Source of the DNA: Hygrophila difformis
Taxonomy: Eukaryota > Streptophyta > Magnoliopsida > Lamiales > Acanthaceae
DNA length: 64,000 nt
Direction: 5' to 3'
Assembly: GCA_030278955.1 (NCBI GenBank)
Contig: JAOANR010000003.1
Location: forward strand, 18,251,050 to 18,315,049
This document shows positions 34,424-46,618 of the stretch, piece by piece; position 1 is the stretch's first letter; every line of letters starts with the position of its first letter. The position numbers and the translations under genes were made by a program. The notes beneath the pieces were generated by a model, which worked only from the letters and a program-made list of their open reading frames with translations, was not told the origin of the DNA and made no database searches.

Positions 34424-35780
34424 CCCTCCCGACCATATAATTCTTGCAAATTCTTAAAGAAAAGGTTTTTTTAACCTACCCAGCTCGTTCTCCCATTCAT
34501 TCCTGACGCGCGACATAACCATCGCTACAGTTACTAGAAGGGAGGATCCCAGGAAGATCTTTTCTGTTTCTGTTATAGGTGGCGCGCACGATCTGATATA
34601 AGGTATTATACATTTTAGGTAGATTATCGATGATGTTGGTCGCGGCTTTCAGATCCGTTCGTCTGTGTGATTTTCTTTTTATGGTTTTATTAATTTTGAT
34701 GGTATGAAGTGAATTAGCTGTTTGTTTGGGGGTTGTGCTGAGCAAGTCGAATTGCATATTAATAATGTCATTTTTGTTATTGGATTTGATGTGCGTCCTT
34801 TTCTTCTTTCATTTCTTTACCACCGAAAAGATTTGTGAATCTGAATTATGTTACTGTCACCTCCGACGCATCTGAAGAACTTTGTACTTGTTATTTTTGA
34901 TCGATTGAAATCTCAAAGTAATCACATTTATATGTTCGTAGCAACAATGAATCTCGTTTTTTTCCGGTTGCTCTCTAGTTGCGATAACTATGGACTAACA
35001 TTTTGTATTGCAATATCTCTTGTTTCAATATTGACCGGATTTCCTGATAACGGAATTGACAGGAGGAGGTTGCCTTTTCATTTGTTAATTGTTTGGATCA
35101 TAATCTGATTTATGGATTGAATGCGATTGCATTATGTGAATATAATAGTGAAAAGATTATCACGTAAATACGCTATCAAGTATACCAAATTTAGATTTTA
35201 AGATGTCTATATGATATTGGATGTGATTTTTGTTCGTTGTAAAATCTTAGCTTAGCAATTCAACTTTTTATTGAATAAATACTTTATTAAAAAAAGATGG
35301 TATAACATTTTGCACATTTTCTTATGAAAATGCAAGTTAAAAATTCATACTATTGTTGTTTATTAGTATCATACTACTTCCAAAGAGTTATGTAAAACTG
35401 ATTTACTGTGCTTCCAAAGAGTTTATGGGGTTTAGTGGGGAAAAAAACAGAGGTAATGTTGGCGTGGACAATTGGTCATGTTTGGGAATTAGCTAACTGA
35501 TTTTGCTGTGAGTAATAATTAGTTAAAATTAGATGTTGGATAATTTTGAGACTAACTTTTTGCCTAAAATAAGCTAAAATTCAATGTTTTAAGTTATTTT
35601 ATCTTTTCAAATAAGGTAATTTATCTAAAATTCCATTACAAACTAGCTGATTGGTTTAGCTTATTTGTCAAACAGGTTGTATTTTACTAATATTCTTGGA
35701 GTTGTTATTACTTATTAGTAGAGAGATTATACTCGAGATTTTTCCTTAAAAAATTATTTATTTTTTCTAACAACGAATAA

Positions 35781-36177
35781 GAGCCCGTTTGGAATGACTT
35801 CTAGGAGGTGCTTTTGGTTTTTACTTCTGTCAAAAGCACTTTTAGATACTAAGTGTTTATTTTGGCTTTTAATAAAAAGCAAAAGCACCTCGAAAAGTCA
35901 AAAAAGTGCTTCTGGGAGAAGCAGCACAATGTGCAAGAACTTAAATACCCCACTACTTAATATAAATTACGCTATAAATATATCTTATTATCATATTAAG
36001 TAACACGTCCTTTTTGGTAATTACTACATTCCAAAAGCATTTTTCATTTTTATTCATCCAAACATATTTTTTAGAAAAAAGCTGTTTTTCAAAGATTCCA
36101 TCCAAACACAAAAGTTACATGCTTTTGCTTTTACTTTTGGCTTCTGCTTTTTTCAAAAGCCAATTCAAATGGGCCCT
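35781..36177. mobile_element. MITE (hAT-like) in the 5'-UTR intron
   Basis: Ends GAGCCCGTTTGGAATGACTT and, inverted, AGGGCCCATTTGAATTGGCT, with subterminal runs of AAAAGCACTTTT-type words. No clear target duplication and no coding frame. Confidence 0.55.
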
Positions 36178-36809
36178 AATTACTTTTAGCTGCTCTGTAG
36201 GAAAAAACAACATTGCCCATTGGAGCCTACTGCACTTTACAGTTTACACCATGGTGTTCCTTGTGTTATTGATAATACCGATCAATTAAATGTTACTAGA
36301 AGTTATCCTTTTTAATGTTGTTTAAGTAATTACTAGCAAGGGCTATAGACCTATTGGCCTATCTAAATTTGCAATTTTCATGAAAAGAAATTCCCAATGG
36401 TAAAAATAATTAAGGTAAAACAATTGTAATAGAATAAATGGAAGAGAGATGAGATTTAACAAGTGTATATCATACTAATAAATTATCCAATATTTTAATA
36501 ATACATCAGATGATTATATAAAAAAAGTGAAGGGATAAATACAGTAGAACTGAATGTTTTGACATGAGTTCAATGTTTCGATAATATAGTAATGGTATAT
36601 TTCGGTGCCATTACAATAGACCCAATGTTTTGGCATTTTCTTGCAACCAGTGTGTGGTAAGGTTGCGTCTGAATTTGAAGAGAGAAATTTCGAAGATACA
36701 GTAATAGAACTCTTTATTAGACATGGATGTGAACTCCATCTTTGTTTTATTTTTATTTTTATCATCTACTCTTGGAATATCCTACAAAATTTAATGATTT
36801 AGATACTTA

Positions 36810-37072
36810 GAGGGTGCTTGGCAGACTTTCAAACAACTAAAAATTATTCATACCTGATCACTTAATAATGGCGATTGGTAAATAGCTCTTCATAAAAATT
36901 AGTTTAGTAGATATAAAAAGTACTAGCTTAAACAAGCCGAGAAACGAGCTTTTGAGAACGTTGTTTAGCTTCTCCATGGATTTTTATTCTTATATCTTTT
37001 CCATATTTGTAAAACAACCAACAAATTTATAACACACTTTAATATAATCTGCCAATTGTCAAGCAGTCCCTC
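36810..37072. mobile_element. Possible MITE in the 5'-UTR intron
   Basis: Left end GAGGGTGCTTGGCAGA versus inverted right end GAGGGACTGCTTGACAATTG; partial inverted match only. Confidence 0.33.
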
Positions 37073-37317
37073 AATATAGCAGTAGATATGTTGGTCCCTC
37101 AGTATAATCTGCCAATTTTAAAAAAACTTTGAAGTTTGAACTGCCTGATGATTTTCAGTCATCGCTGAGTATGGATGGGATTCATCTATAAATGTGCTTT
37201 GCACTGTTTTATAGTTTAAGTTGGTAATAGTGATAAGCATTTTGTGTTTCAGGTTATTACCTTATTCACTGCAACGTGTTGGCATAACTTGCTGCGGTTT
37301 TTAGCATAAAAGTAAAC

Positions 37318-40300
37318 ATGAGTGTGGTTGGTTTTGATTTTGGGAATGAAAACTGTGTTGTCGCGGTTGCAAGGCAAAGGGGAATTGATGTTGTGCTTAA
37401 TGATGAGTCAAAGCGTGAAACTCCTGCGATTGTTTGCTTTGGTGAAAAGCAGCGGTTCCTTGGAACTGCTGGAGCTGCATCAAGCATGACTAATCCAAAA
37501 AATACAGTATCCCAAATAAAAAGACTACTTGGACGACAGTTTTCTGACCCTGAACTGCAGCGTGATCTGAAATCATTGCCTTATTTGGTGACTGAAGGAC
37601 CTGATGGATATCCTTTAATTCATGCTCGCTATTTGGGAGAAACTAGAACGTTTACTCCCACTCAGCTATTGGCAATGGTGTTTTCCAATTTGAAGAGCAT
37701 TGCTGAAACAAATTTAAATGCAGCAGTTGTGGATTGTTGCATTGGAATACCTGTTTATTTCACTGACCTTCAGAGGAGAGCTGTTCTTGATGCAGCAACA
37801 ATTGCTGGCTTACACCCTCTTCGTCTGATTCATGAAACCACAGCTACGGCATTAAATTATGGTATATATAAGACAGATTTATCCGAAAATGAACCACTAA
37901 ACATTGCTTTTGTTGATGTTGGGCACGCAAGCCTTCAGGTCTGTATTGCTGCCTTCAAAAAAGGTCAGCTGAAGGTTCTTTCTCACTCTTTTGATCGATC
38001 TCTTGGGGGAAGGGACTTTGATGAAGTTCTTTTCCAGCATTTTGCTGCTAAGTTCAAGGAAGAATACAAGATTGATGTTTCTCAAAATGCCAGGGCTTGC
38101 CTGAGGCTTCGAGCAGCTTGCGAGAAATTGAAGAAGGTACTTAGTGCTAATCCAGAGGCACCTTTAAACATTGAATGCTTGATGGATGAGAAGGATGTCC
38201 GGGGTTATATCAAGAGAGAGGAGTTTGAGCAAATTAGCATTCCCATTTTGAAACGCGTGTTAAACCCATTGGAGAAGGCTCTTGCAGAAGCTGGGCTGAC
38301 TGCTGAGAATATACATACGGTTGAAGTTATTGGTTCAGGCTCTCGAGTTCCTGCAATTATTAAGATTTTGACAGAGTTCTTTGGGAAGGAGCCTAAGCGA
38401 ACAATGAATGCAAGTGAGTGTGTTGCAAAAGGCTGTGCTTTGCAATGTGCTATTCTTAGTCCTACATTTAAAGTGCGCGATTTTCAGGTGAATATTCCGA
38501 CAACCATAGCTATTTGTCCTTCGGCTCATTTTTCTTTCATTCCTATATTTGTGGTCATGCTGAACAAACTTTATAGTGGAATTGAGAAACATGTCGATCT
38601 ACCTAGGGTGTTGGCTATTAGACTTGTGTCTCACACATGGTTTCTTTTAAATTGATTACACATAATCCACAAACCTATTTGTATTTAGGATGTCTTGGGA
38701 GCTGAAAATAGGCTCACATAGAGAACCTAACACATAGCAATTGCATATGCGTTTTTTTGCTTTTGTGTTTCAGAACTTCAGTTTCATCATCTATCCTGTG
38801 TTGGTTAGAGATCCCCTTTTTGGACTGAAACTTTTCTTCTGCAGTTGTGCTACGTTCAGTAACCAATAACTTCAATAGGGAAATACATCCTGATGTATCA
38901 AACTCCTGTCAATATAAACAATTTAGAAAGTAAATTTTGATTTCCTGAACATTGTACATCCAATTATGTAATGTGTTCATGTGTTACACCTTGATGTAGT
39001 CTGGGCTACTGGCAAAACCATTCCACGATAGTTGCTTCACGCTCACTTTCTGTTTGCAGGTCAATGAGAGTTTCCCACTTCCCATTGCTCTGTCATGGAA
39101 AGGTTCTGCACCTGATTCCCAAAATGGAGCAGTGGATGGTCAACAGAGCACTGTTGTGTTCCCTAAGGGTAACCCAATACCAAGTGTGAAGGCTCTGACA
39201 TTCTATAGATCCAGCACCTTCACGATAGACGTGCAATATGCTGATGCAAATGAGTTGCAGGCACCTCCAAGAATAAGCACTTATACGGTACCTTGTTATG
39301 CATTCTGTTTTAAGTCTCTAATTGTTTTTCACACATGGAAAGCTTATTCTTTTCACACATGGAAAGCTTATTCTTACTTAGACTGGTGTCAATTTGTTGG
39401 GGTACAGATTGGGCCATTCCAATCCACCACAGGCGGAAGGGCAAAACTGAAGGTCAAAGTGCGCCTGAATCTCCACGGTATTGTCTCCATTGAGTCAGCA
39501 ACGGTAAGCTCCTTTTGTAGACCTCTTCCTTAAATTTTTTTTGAGGATCTCGGAAGTGATATTTCCTGTTTGTCTTTACATTCAGCTATTGAACTATTTG
39601 AAACACCCAACTCTAATAAAGGATAAACTCATAACTACTTGTAATAAACGGGATTTGAAGTACTACCTAATACGGTATTGTACTGATTTAGCTATTTTAT
39701 CCAGTTCTCAATAGTGTCATTTGGTTTACATTATAACAGCTCTTAGAGGAGGACGAAGTAGATGTTCCAGTTAGGGAGTCGGCAAAAGAGGCCACCAGGA
39801 TGGAGACAGATGAAGCTCCCCCGAGCACCAATGACATTGATGTAAGTATGCAAGACGCTAAAGCTGATGGCTCTGCTGCTGAAAATGGTCCTGCATCTGG
39901 TGATAAGACGGTGAATATGGAAACAGATAAGGTAGCTTACTATGCAATGCTAAGTGCTAACACAGTATCATAGGTCTCTTTTGACGACTTTGGTGTCTTC
40001 TTTCTTTTGGCTTCTATGAATATTCCTGCATTCACACACTCACACACCTCGATCTGTCTGCACTTAAAAATCACAGGTTCAGACTCCAAAGAAAAAGGTT
40101 AAGAAAGTGAATGTGCCGGTATCAGAAATTGTGTATGGAGGATTGACAGCTGCAGATGTGCAAAAGGCTGTTGAGAAAGAGTTTGAGATGGCTCTTCAGG
40201 ATCGTGTCATGGAAGAAACCAAAGACAGAAAGAACGCTGTGGAGGCTTATGTTTATGATATGCGAAATAAGGTAAGTGTTGGTTTGTCATGTTTACTTGT

Positions 40301-41941
40301 AATCTGGCCATCATTCTAGGATTAACAGCCTTTTGTTTCCGCAGCTTCACGACACTCTTCGCGAATTTGTAACTGAAGTGGATAAAGAGCAGCTACTCTC
40401 AAGACTTCAGGAGGTAGAAGATTGGTTATATGAAGATGGAGAGGACGAAACAAAAGGTGTATACATCGCCAAGTTGGAGGAACTCAAGAAGGTGGGGTCC
40501 CCAAAAAGTTCAGTTCTTTTTCTCTTTCAGGTTAAATTTGTTGCAATGATTGTCACACTTTAAGATAAACTAATCTCTCTTCAGCAAGGTGATCCTATTG
40601 AGGAGCGCTGCAAGGAGCACACTGAGAGGGGAGCTGTGATCGATCAACTTCTGTATTGCATCAAAAGCTACAGAGACGCAGCTTTGTCAACTGATCCGAA
40701 GTTTGATCACATCGATGTAGCAGAGAAGCAAAAGGTATTGATTCTCGTAAATCCAAATGGATGCTTCACCATTAACCATACAAAGACTTACTCTCATTCT
40801 GCACTTCTCCACTTCAGGTGCTGAATGAATGCGGGCAAGCTGAAGCCTGGTTAAGAGAGAAACAGCAGCAGCAGGATACACTCCCAAAGCATGTCAAGCC
40901 GGTCCTTGTGTCTGCTGATGTGAGAAAAAAGGCTGAAGCACTTGACAGGTATCATATGGTTGTTGCATAATTAGTTGTATTCTTTCCATTGAATTTGGCT
41001 TCAACATTTTCAATTCTATAATCAAATTTGGATGCTGCTGACACTAATTTATAAAAACATCATCTTATGTTTATATTCTTAGAATTTTAAATATACTCAA
41101 ATAAATAAACTTAAAATAAATGTTCTCTACTTTTCTTCAATCCAACCTTCCACTTGAGCTGACTTTGATGCAACTTGAGTATCGTCCAATTTGAGTATTT
41201 TGACTCATTGTAGGATGAATAGTACTGAATTTTATGGAAAATATTCCTGGTAGCTAATTCTTGTAGATGTATATTTACTGGGTTCATGGATAATAGGGTC
41301 GGATCCTGTCTATTACTATTCAAATAAGAAAAAAAGTTCCAGATCATGTTTTATGTTGGTGCTTAATGTAACCTTACAGCTAAGGGAAGTTTCTACGCCC
41401 GATCCCATCTCTATTCTCATGAAATTGACGAGAACTTAGCTCCATGTTCCAATTTCTCTTCTCATAATCCTTGTTTTGACTAAAACAGTTCCGATTTTCC
41501 TTCCTTTATCCCAAATTGAATTTACTCATTTGTGTTTGAATAAAAATTATTTTGTGAAAACAGAGCACAATCAAATGGTACACAGTTCCATTTGGCAAGT
41601 TTACAGATTTACTGAGAATACATTTTGTAGTTTCTTTCTTTTACTTACTTTCAGGGAGAGCTTACTTCTGTAGAGTTCACTTCTTCTATGAGTCTGAATC
41701 CCAAAACGGCCATTTCTTTAACAGGTTCTGCAGGCCCACAATGACGAAACCTAAGCCAGCCCCTCCAAAGCCAGCCACACCTGAGTCGCCACCTAAAGCA
41801 TCCCCCCAACAAGCGGATCCTCAGTCACCTGGGGCAGACAATGGTGCCCCGAGCCAAAATCCCAGCGCAGGAGCTGGGAATGAAGTACCTCCTACCACCA
41901 CCGCAGAGCCTATGGAAACAGACAAATCACAATCTGGCTGA
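37318..41941 (+). CDS. HSP70-15: HSP110/SSE-type heat shock 70 kDa protein (HSP70-14/15 family)
   Basis: Nine coding exons: 37318-38487, 39060-39287, 39408-39503, 39740-39931, 40077-40271, 40345-40491, 40585-40734, 40818-40948, 41725-41941. All introns are GT-AG; the first seven junctions are phase 0 and the last splits an arginine codon. The protein is 841 aa, close to Arabidopsis HSP70-14/15 (about 830). Exon 1 is almost exactly the ATPase domain: FDFGNENC at residues 5-12, FVDVGHASLQVCI near 198 (replacing the DLGGGT of canonical Hsp70) and IGSGSRVPAI near 338. Exons 2-3 encode the beta substrate-binding domain, exon 4 an acidic insertion (LLEEDEVDVPVRE, later GDKTVNMETDK), exons 5-9 the helical domain (EAWLREKQQQQ) and a Pro-rich tail ending METDKSQSG, no organelle or ER signal. 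Such proteins are cytosolic/nuclear nucleotide-exchange factors for Hsp70 and hold unfolded clients. Confidence 0.93.
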
Positions 41942-42451
41942 TGAGTAAATTTTCGTATGTTTATTATAATTATTCAGATTCCAATATATTCAAAGCTTCT
42001 TTGAAGTCTTTTTGGGAGGCATATGCATATGTGCATGAATTTTATTCGTTGAAAGTAGTATTCGGTAACACAATGGGATGGGTTTTTGACCTGCTGAGTA
42101 ATATGATTTATTGTACGGTCCATTGGGTGGTTGTTTTTGGGAAGGGTTTGTTTGTTAGTGAGTTTTCATCCCTTTGAAGAGGAGGGGGTGTATCATCAGC
42201 ACTTGAGCAGTCCTGTCAGGTCAAATGCAGGATTCCTCATTCCATTATTGCCCCTTCACGTGCTGCAAAGTTTATCTTTATTTCTTTTGCAATCGACGAA
42301 TCTATATTTTTCTTGTTTTCCAATCCATTATGGAATGATTTGTTGACACATACAGATACTGTTGAAAATAAACATCCTCCATTTTGTGTTTGTGTTTGTA
42401 TTTTCAAATGTATGCAAATGGCAAGTATCACAAGTACGCACGTCATGAAGC
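41942..42451 (+). other. 3' UTR and end of the HSP110-type gene
   Basis: Contains AATAAA-like GAAAATAAACATCC near 42364. The Copia-3 LTR starts at 42452, so the transcript end lies at or just before the insertion. Confidence 0.5.
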
Positions 42452-43007
42452 TGTTAGAAATGTAGGAACTTGTGTCGGCTTAATTGTGTTGGGAAAAGCT
42501 TTGATTGTACTTGTGGAAATAAGCATATTGGTGTGTTATATGCCTCAAATTCTTTAGTGGGATGCAGCAAGGGACCAAGCCATTAGTCATGGGCATGAGC
42601 AAGACTTTTGTTGAAGGTTGTGAATTGCAGCAAGGGACTAAGCCCTTAGTCTCATGCCTAAAGCTATTATGGGAAGGTTGGAAAATGCTAAATTTAATAA
42701 ATGGGTGGTTTTATTCTTTGAGAGCAGTTTTTTATATTTGAGAGCAGATTTTGATATTAGATTTGCTTCTCTTACGTTCGTTTTCTTCTCTCCTAGATTT
42801 CATATCTTCCCTTTGCTGTAAAATCAATTTGAGCGCATCTTTGAGAGATTTGATTTGTAATTTGTATTCTCTATTCGATTCTTAGTGAAGATCTTCGTCG
42901 TCCGTGGTTTTTCCCACTTTGGGTTTTCCACGTAAATCTTGTGTCTCATTTATTTATTTTTGTTCTATTCTTCAATTTCATATCAAAGATCCATAAATTT
43001 CCTAACA
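42452..43007 (+). repeat. Copia-3 5' LTR
   Basis: 556 bp, TGTTAGAAATG...TTTCCTAACA, with short inverted ends TGTTAG/CTAACA. Boundaries are inferred from ends and the following primer site, as there is no second LTR. Confidence 0.72.
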
Positions 43008-43035
43008 AGTAGTATCAAAACTTATACAATTGAAG

Positions 43036-43922
43036 ATGTTTGCACAGTTCGAAATTGAGAAATTTGATGGCAAGATTTCGTTTACTACGTAGAAAATACA
43101 GATGCGGGCGCTTCTTGTTCAGAATGGCTTGAAGAAAGCGTTAGACGGAAAATTCAAGAAGCATGCAACTATGAGTGACGAAGATTGGGAAGAACTAGAT
43201 GAAAAAGCATTGACAGCAATTCAATTGATGCTATTGAAGGAAGTTTTGCGTGAAGTAAGCTCATGAGGATTCTGCAGCAAGGATATGGTTAAAGCTCGAA
43301 TCGTTGTATATGACGAAGTCGTTTGCAAATAAACTTCGTCTCAAGGAACGTCTCTACACTATTCGAATGTCTGAAGGTACCCCGATTCAATCTCATCTAG
43401 ATGAATTTAATTCTATTATTATGGATTTGGAAAATCTAGAGATTAAGATTGATGATGATGACAAAGCTGTGTTATTACTTGTCTCGTTGCCTCATTCCTA
43501 CAAACAATTTAGAGAAATTATGCTTTATGGTACTCAAGATACATTGAGTTTTGATGAGGTTAAATCAAGTTTGTTGTCCAAAAGAAAAGCTTGATTATAA
43601 TCCTAGTTCTGAAGATAAGGCAGATGGTTTGGCTGTTTGGGGAAGGAGTTTTCAGAAGAATTTTAGAGATAAGAAAAAGGATCGGTCTAAATCAAGAGGA
43701 CCAAAGACGAACAAGACCTGTAACTACTGTAAGAAGACAGGGCATGTGATTGCAGATTGCTACAAGTTGAAGAACAAGAAAGATAGAGAAAATAAAGAGA
43801 AAAAATCTGTTGAACCTGCAGAAGCTGATGTCGTTCAAACAGAATCCGATGGTGATCCTGTTCTTACAGCATTGACAGAACATCGATCTAAAAGTGATTG
43901 GATTTTAGATTCCGGGTGCTGA
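43036..43922 (+). pseudogene. Copia-3 gag remnant
   Basis: ATG at 43036 (MFAQFEIEKFDGKIS), a TAG where tryptophan is expected in the next 10 codons, a frameshift near 43260, open frame 43304-43594 (Gag UBN2: KSFANKLRLKERLYTIRM, then HLDEFNSIIMDLENLEI), another frameshift near 43590, then CCHC knuckle CNYCKKTGHVIADC and the start of the protease motif WILDSGC followed by TGA. TNT1-94-like Copia Gag. Confidence 0.82.
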
Positions 43923-46618
43923 AACTTTAGAACTTATTTCGTCAACATGAGTGTATTTTTATAAAATATATCAGATTCGAATTTATTAAAAGAAAAGAGT
44001 TATGATTCGTGGGAAGGGGGTTTAAGGATATATTTCACTTTTTATTACTCATGTGGGGTATTCTGATTTCAAACGGCGCTGCGGTTCTCCCCGGCATGAA
44101 ACTTTTGACAACTTTCACGGTGCAGCCAGGATAGATAATTCAATCTTGACCTTCAGTCTGTCACACTGAAGATCCCCAGCATTTGGCATCATGAAACTTA
44201 TCATAGTTTCATGTCATAAAGATCCTTGCCATGAAACACACTCCCACTGAATGAGTATTTTCTGAAAAGTCATAATCCTGGTTTTCAATTTTATTTAGTG
44301 AAACCAATTTATGAAGATGGAATTGGGATTAGGGATATATTATAGGTTGTCACGTTTTTATTGCTCGTGTTAAGAAACTGTGCTCCCGAAAGCGCACGGT
44401 GTCTAAAGTTGCAGTAATTTATAGTAAGACCGGATCGTTCACTGGAGGATGTGCGATAGAAGCAGGGCCCACGTTGTTTACTAAGATTTTCCACTCGGTT
44501 ACTCGATTCAAGTTTTACAATGGTTTCTAACAACTACTCAACAATAATTCAAATAGATTATGAAAGCAATAAAATTATTCTATAAAGCATGATAAATGAT
44601 ATCTAGAAAGCGATTAAATCTATTTTAAGAAAGCGATAAAAATTTATGCTAGGAAAGCGAATAAAATTATTCTACGAAAGCGAATTAAAATGTGACAGAA
44701 GGGACAGGGAGAAAGTAATAAAGATTGGACAAGATTAAGATGAAACACAATTAAACTTCCATTTTAATAGCACAGATATTTGTTTGGGATAATTCATCAG
44801 TTAGCTAACTCTCATGCTCTCTATACCATGTTCCCTTTAGCAGACATGTACTTATGGTAAGAGTTTACATGCTCTTAAGACCTCAATTTCTAAGATACCA
44901 CAGATTAATAACTCCCCTTGCAATGCCTTGCAAGAGAATGTTAGTCATATGTGGTGGACAAGCAACACCTAACATATCATTAGTTGATATGCCAAGTACT
45001 CCTATCGTCCCCTTGTCACACCCAAAGTCCAAATCTAACCCCGAACTAATTCATAACTCTTAAACCTTACAACCAGCAGATGCTTCTCTGCTTCCGAGTG
45101 ACCTCTATGAAAGCATTTTAAAGAAAGCGGGTAAAGAAAGAAGTAAAGAAAGCATTTAAAAATCTATCGCTCGGAAGTCTTAAAAGATCGTCACAATCCG
45201 TTAGTATAAAAGAGCCCCTGGTCTTGGTGACCAGATACAGATTTAGAACTTCCCAAATATCAGTAAGCCACAGGGCTTATAACATTCGGTTAGTTATGAT
45301 ATACAAACATGAGTGGAACAGACCTATGAATGTTTGTTCCGAATGCACTCACTCAAGACTCAATTTTAGGCTTTGGCGGGAGAAGATAGTAGTTGAAAGA
45401 ATACTCAACCCTACCATAGAAATTAACCAAGGCCTATATGTTGTTCCTCTAGTATTAATTATCACATTTTATCCAAATCCAAGTGGAAACGGATTCGATG
45501 CAACACTTAATACAAGATTTCCAACACACAGTAATTTTGAGAAACAAATAGATGTTTGAAAATCATTCCCTAAACAGGTACTGAACTCTCAATTTAAACA
45601 CAGATCCTTTCAGTCTATATGAGACCTAATCGCTGACTCTGCTTCTAAGTTCTCAAAATCAACCCCCAGTAGAAGATGAATTAGTCATAACTGTGAAATT
45701 ATCCCTTACTCAGATCCAGATTTTATAAAGTGATTTTTGTTGGAAATTTATTATGCAACATCTGATTTAAATCACGACTTCTATGTCTAAGGAGAAGGAT
45801 CCCCAAAATAGTAATGACCACAATATCTATATAATAGTATCATGCATACATGTATATGAGAAGTAAAATAAACCACCCCAAAATATAAGGTGGGGTTAGA
45901 CAGAATTCGATACACAAAGATGGATTAGCCTGAGATAAGAAGAATTGGCTAAAGAGAATGCCAAAACATAATTGGGGTTATCCGGACGGCAAACATCTGC
46001 TATCCGGGGGTCCCAAGTATTCCAGATGGAAATGACTTGTAGACAGTGAAATGCCTTAAGTGACAGTTGTCGCCGTCACCTTAGACTTTACAATCTATGA
46101 ATTTGGATGATAACCCATATGTTCTATTACTGTAATAATTATTAGATGACATTGGCATATATCATCTATTATTACTACAATTCTAGATTCGGGTTTGAAA
46201 TTAAGATAAAGAGAAGAAAACTGTATCCGGATAGGAGTCAGCTGAGCAGCTATTATGATCCCGGATGGACGAACCGCCAAGGCTTCCACCGACCACTACC
46301 CGAACCATGCAAAATAACAACTAGTAATTAATACTCAGAATACGAGCTAATTATCCGTTGTGGGAATATCCGCCAACATTAGTCTGATGTATTTCTTACT
46401 AGTTGTTCATACACACAATGAAAGGGAAAATAAACAAAATTAAGAAAATGTTTTTAGTATTGTGTGAGTGTTAATCACACAATAATTAAGACACTAATAG
46501 GTTGAGATGTGTAATGAATAAAATTAGGTGTGATGGGCCTAGGCCCAATACACCCATGCAACTTACACAACTCAAGAAATAAAATGTTTTTGGAGTTTTA
46601 AAAATAGAAGGAAGAAAG
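43923..46618. other. Non-coding repetitive DNA, unclassified
   Basis: No coding domain recognised on either strand. It contains loosely repeated modules (GGATATATT...TTTTTATTACTCATG near 44026-44055 and a similar one near 44330-44365), a tandem repeat at 44562-44692, and GC-containing islands. The whole 43.92-48.83 kb stretch could be a long LTR or LARD-type element beginning TGAAACTTTAG at 43920, but no partner LTR is available. Confidence 0.45.
44562..44692 (+). repeat. Tandem repeat, period about 23 bp
   Basis: Units begin near 44562, 44585, 44606, 44629, 44653 and 44676, consensus GAAAGCGATAAAATTATTCT. Confidence 0.75.

Larger units (their letters stand above)
34450..37317 (+). other. 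5' UTR with long intron of the HSP110-type gene
   Basis: A first untranslated exon probably ends near 34600 (candidate donors TATAG|GTGGCG, ATAAG|GTATTA, TTTAG|GTAGAT) and an acceptor TTGTGTTTCAG lies at about 37242-37252, 65 bp before the ATG. The roughly 2.65-kb intron contains MITE-like sequences. A leader intron is inferred; no transcript evidence is available. Confidence 0.5.
42452..43922 (+). mobile_element. Copia-3: truncated Copia (5' LTR plus gag)
   Basis: Plus-strand 5' LTR 42452-43007, primer-site-like AGTAGTATCAAAACTTA, then gag; the homology stops at 43920 within the protease motif. No matching 3' LTR occurs in the window, so the rest was lost, displaced by another insertion or lies beyond the gap. 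Confidence 0.8.
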
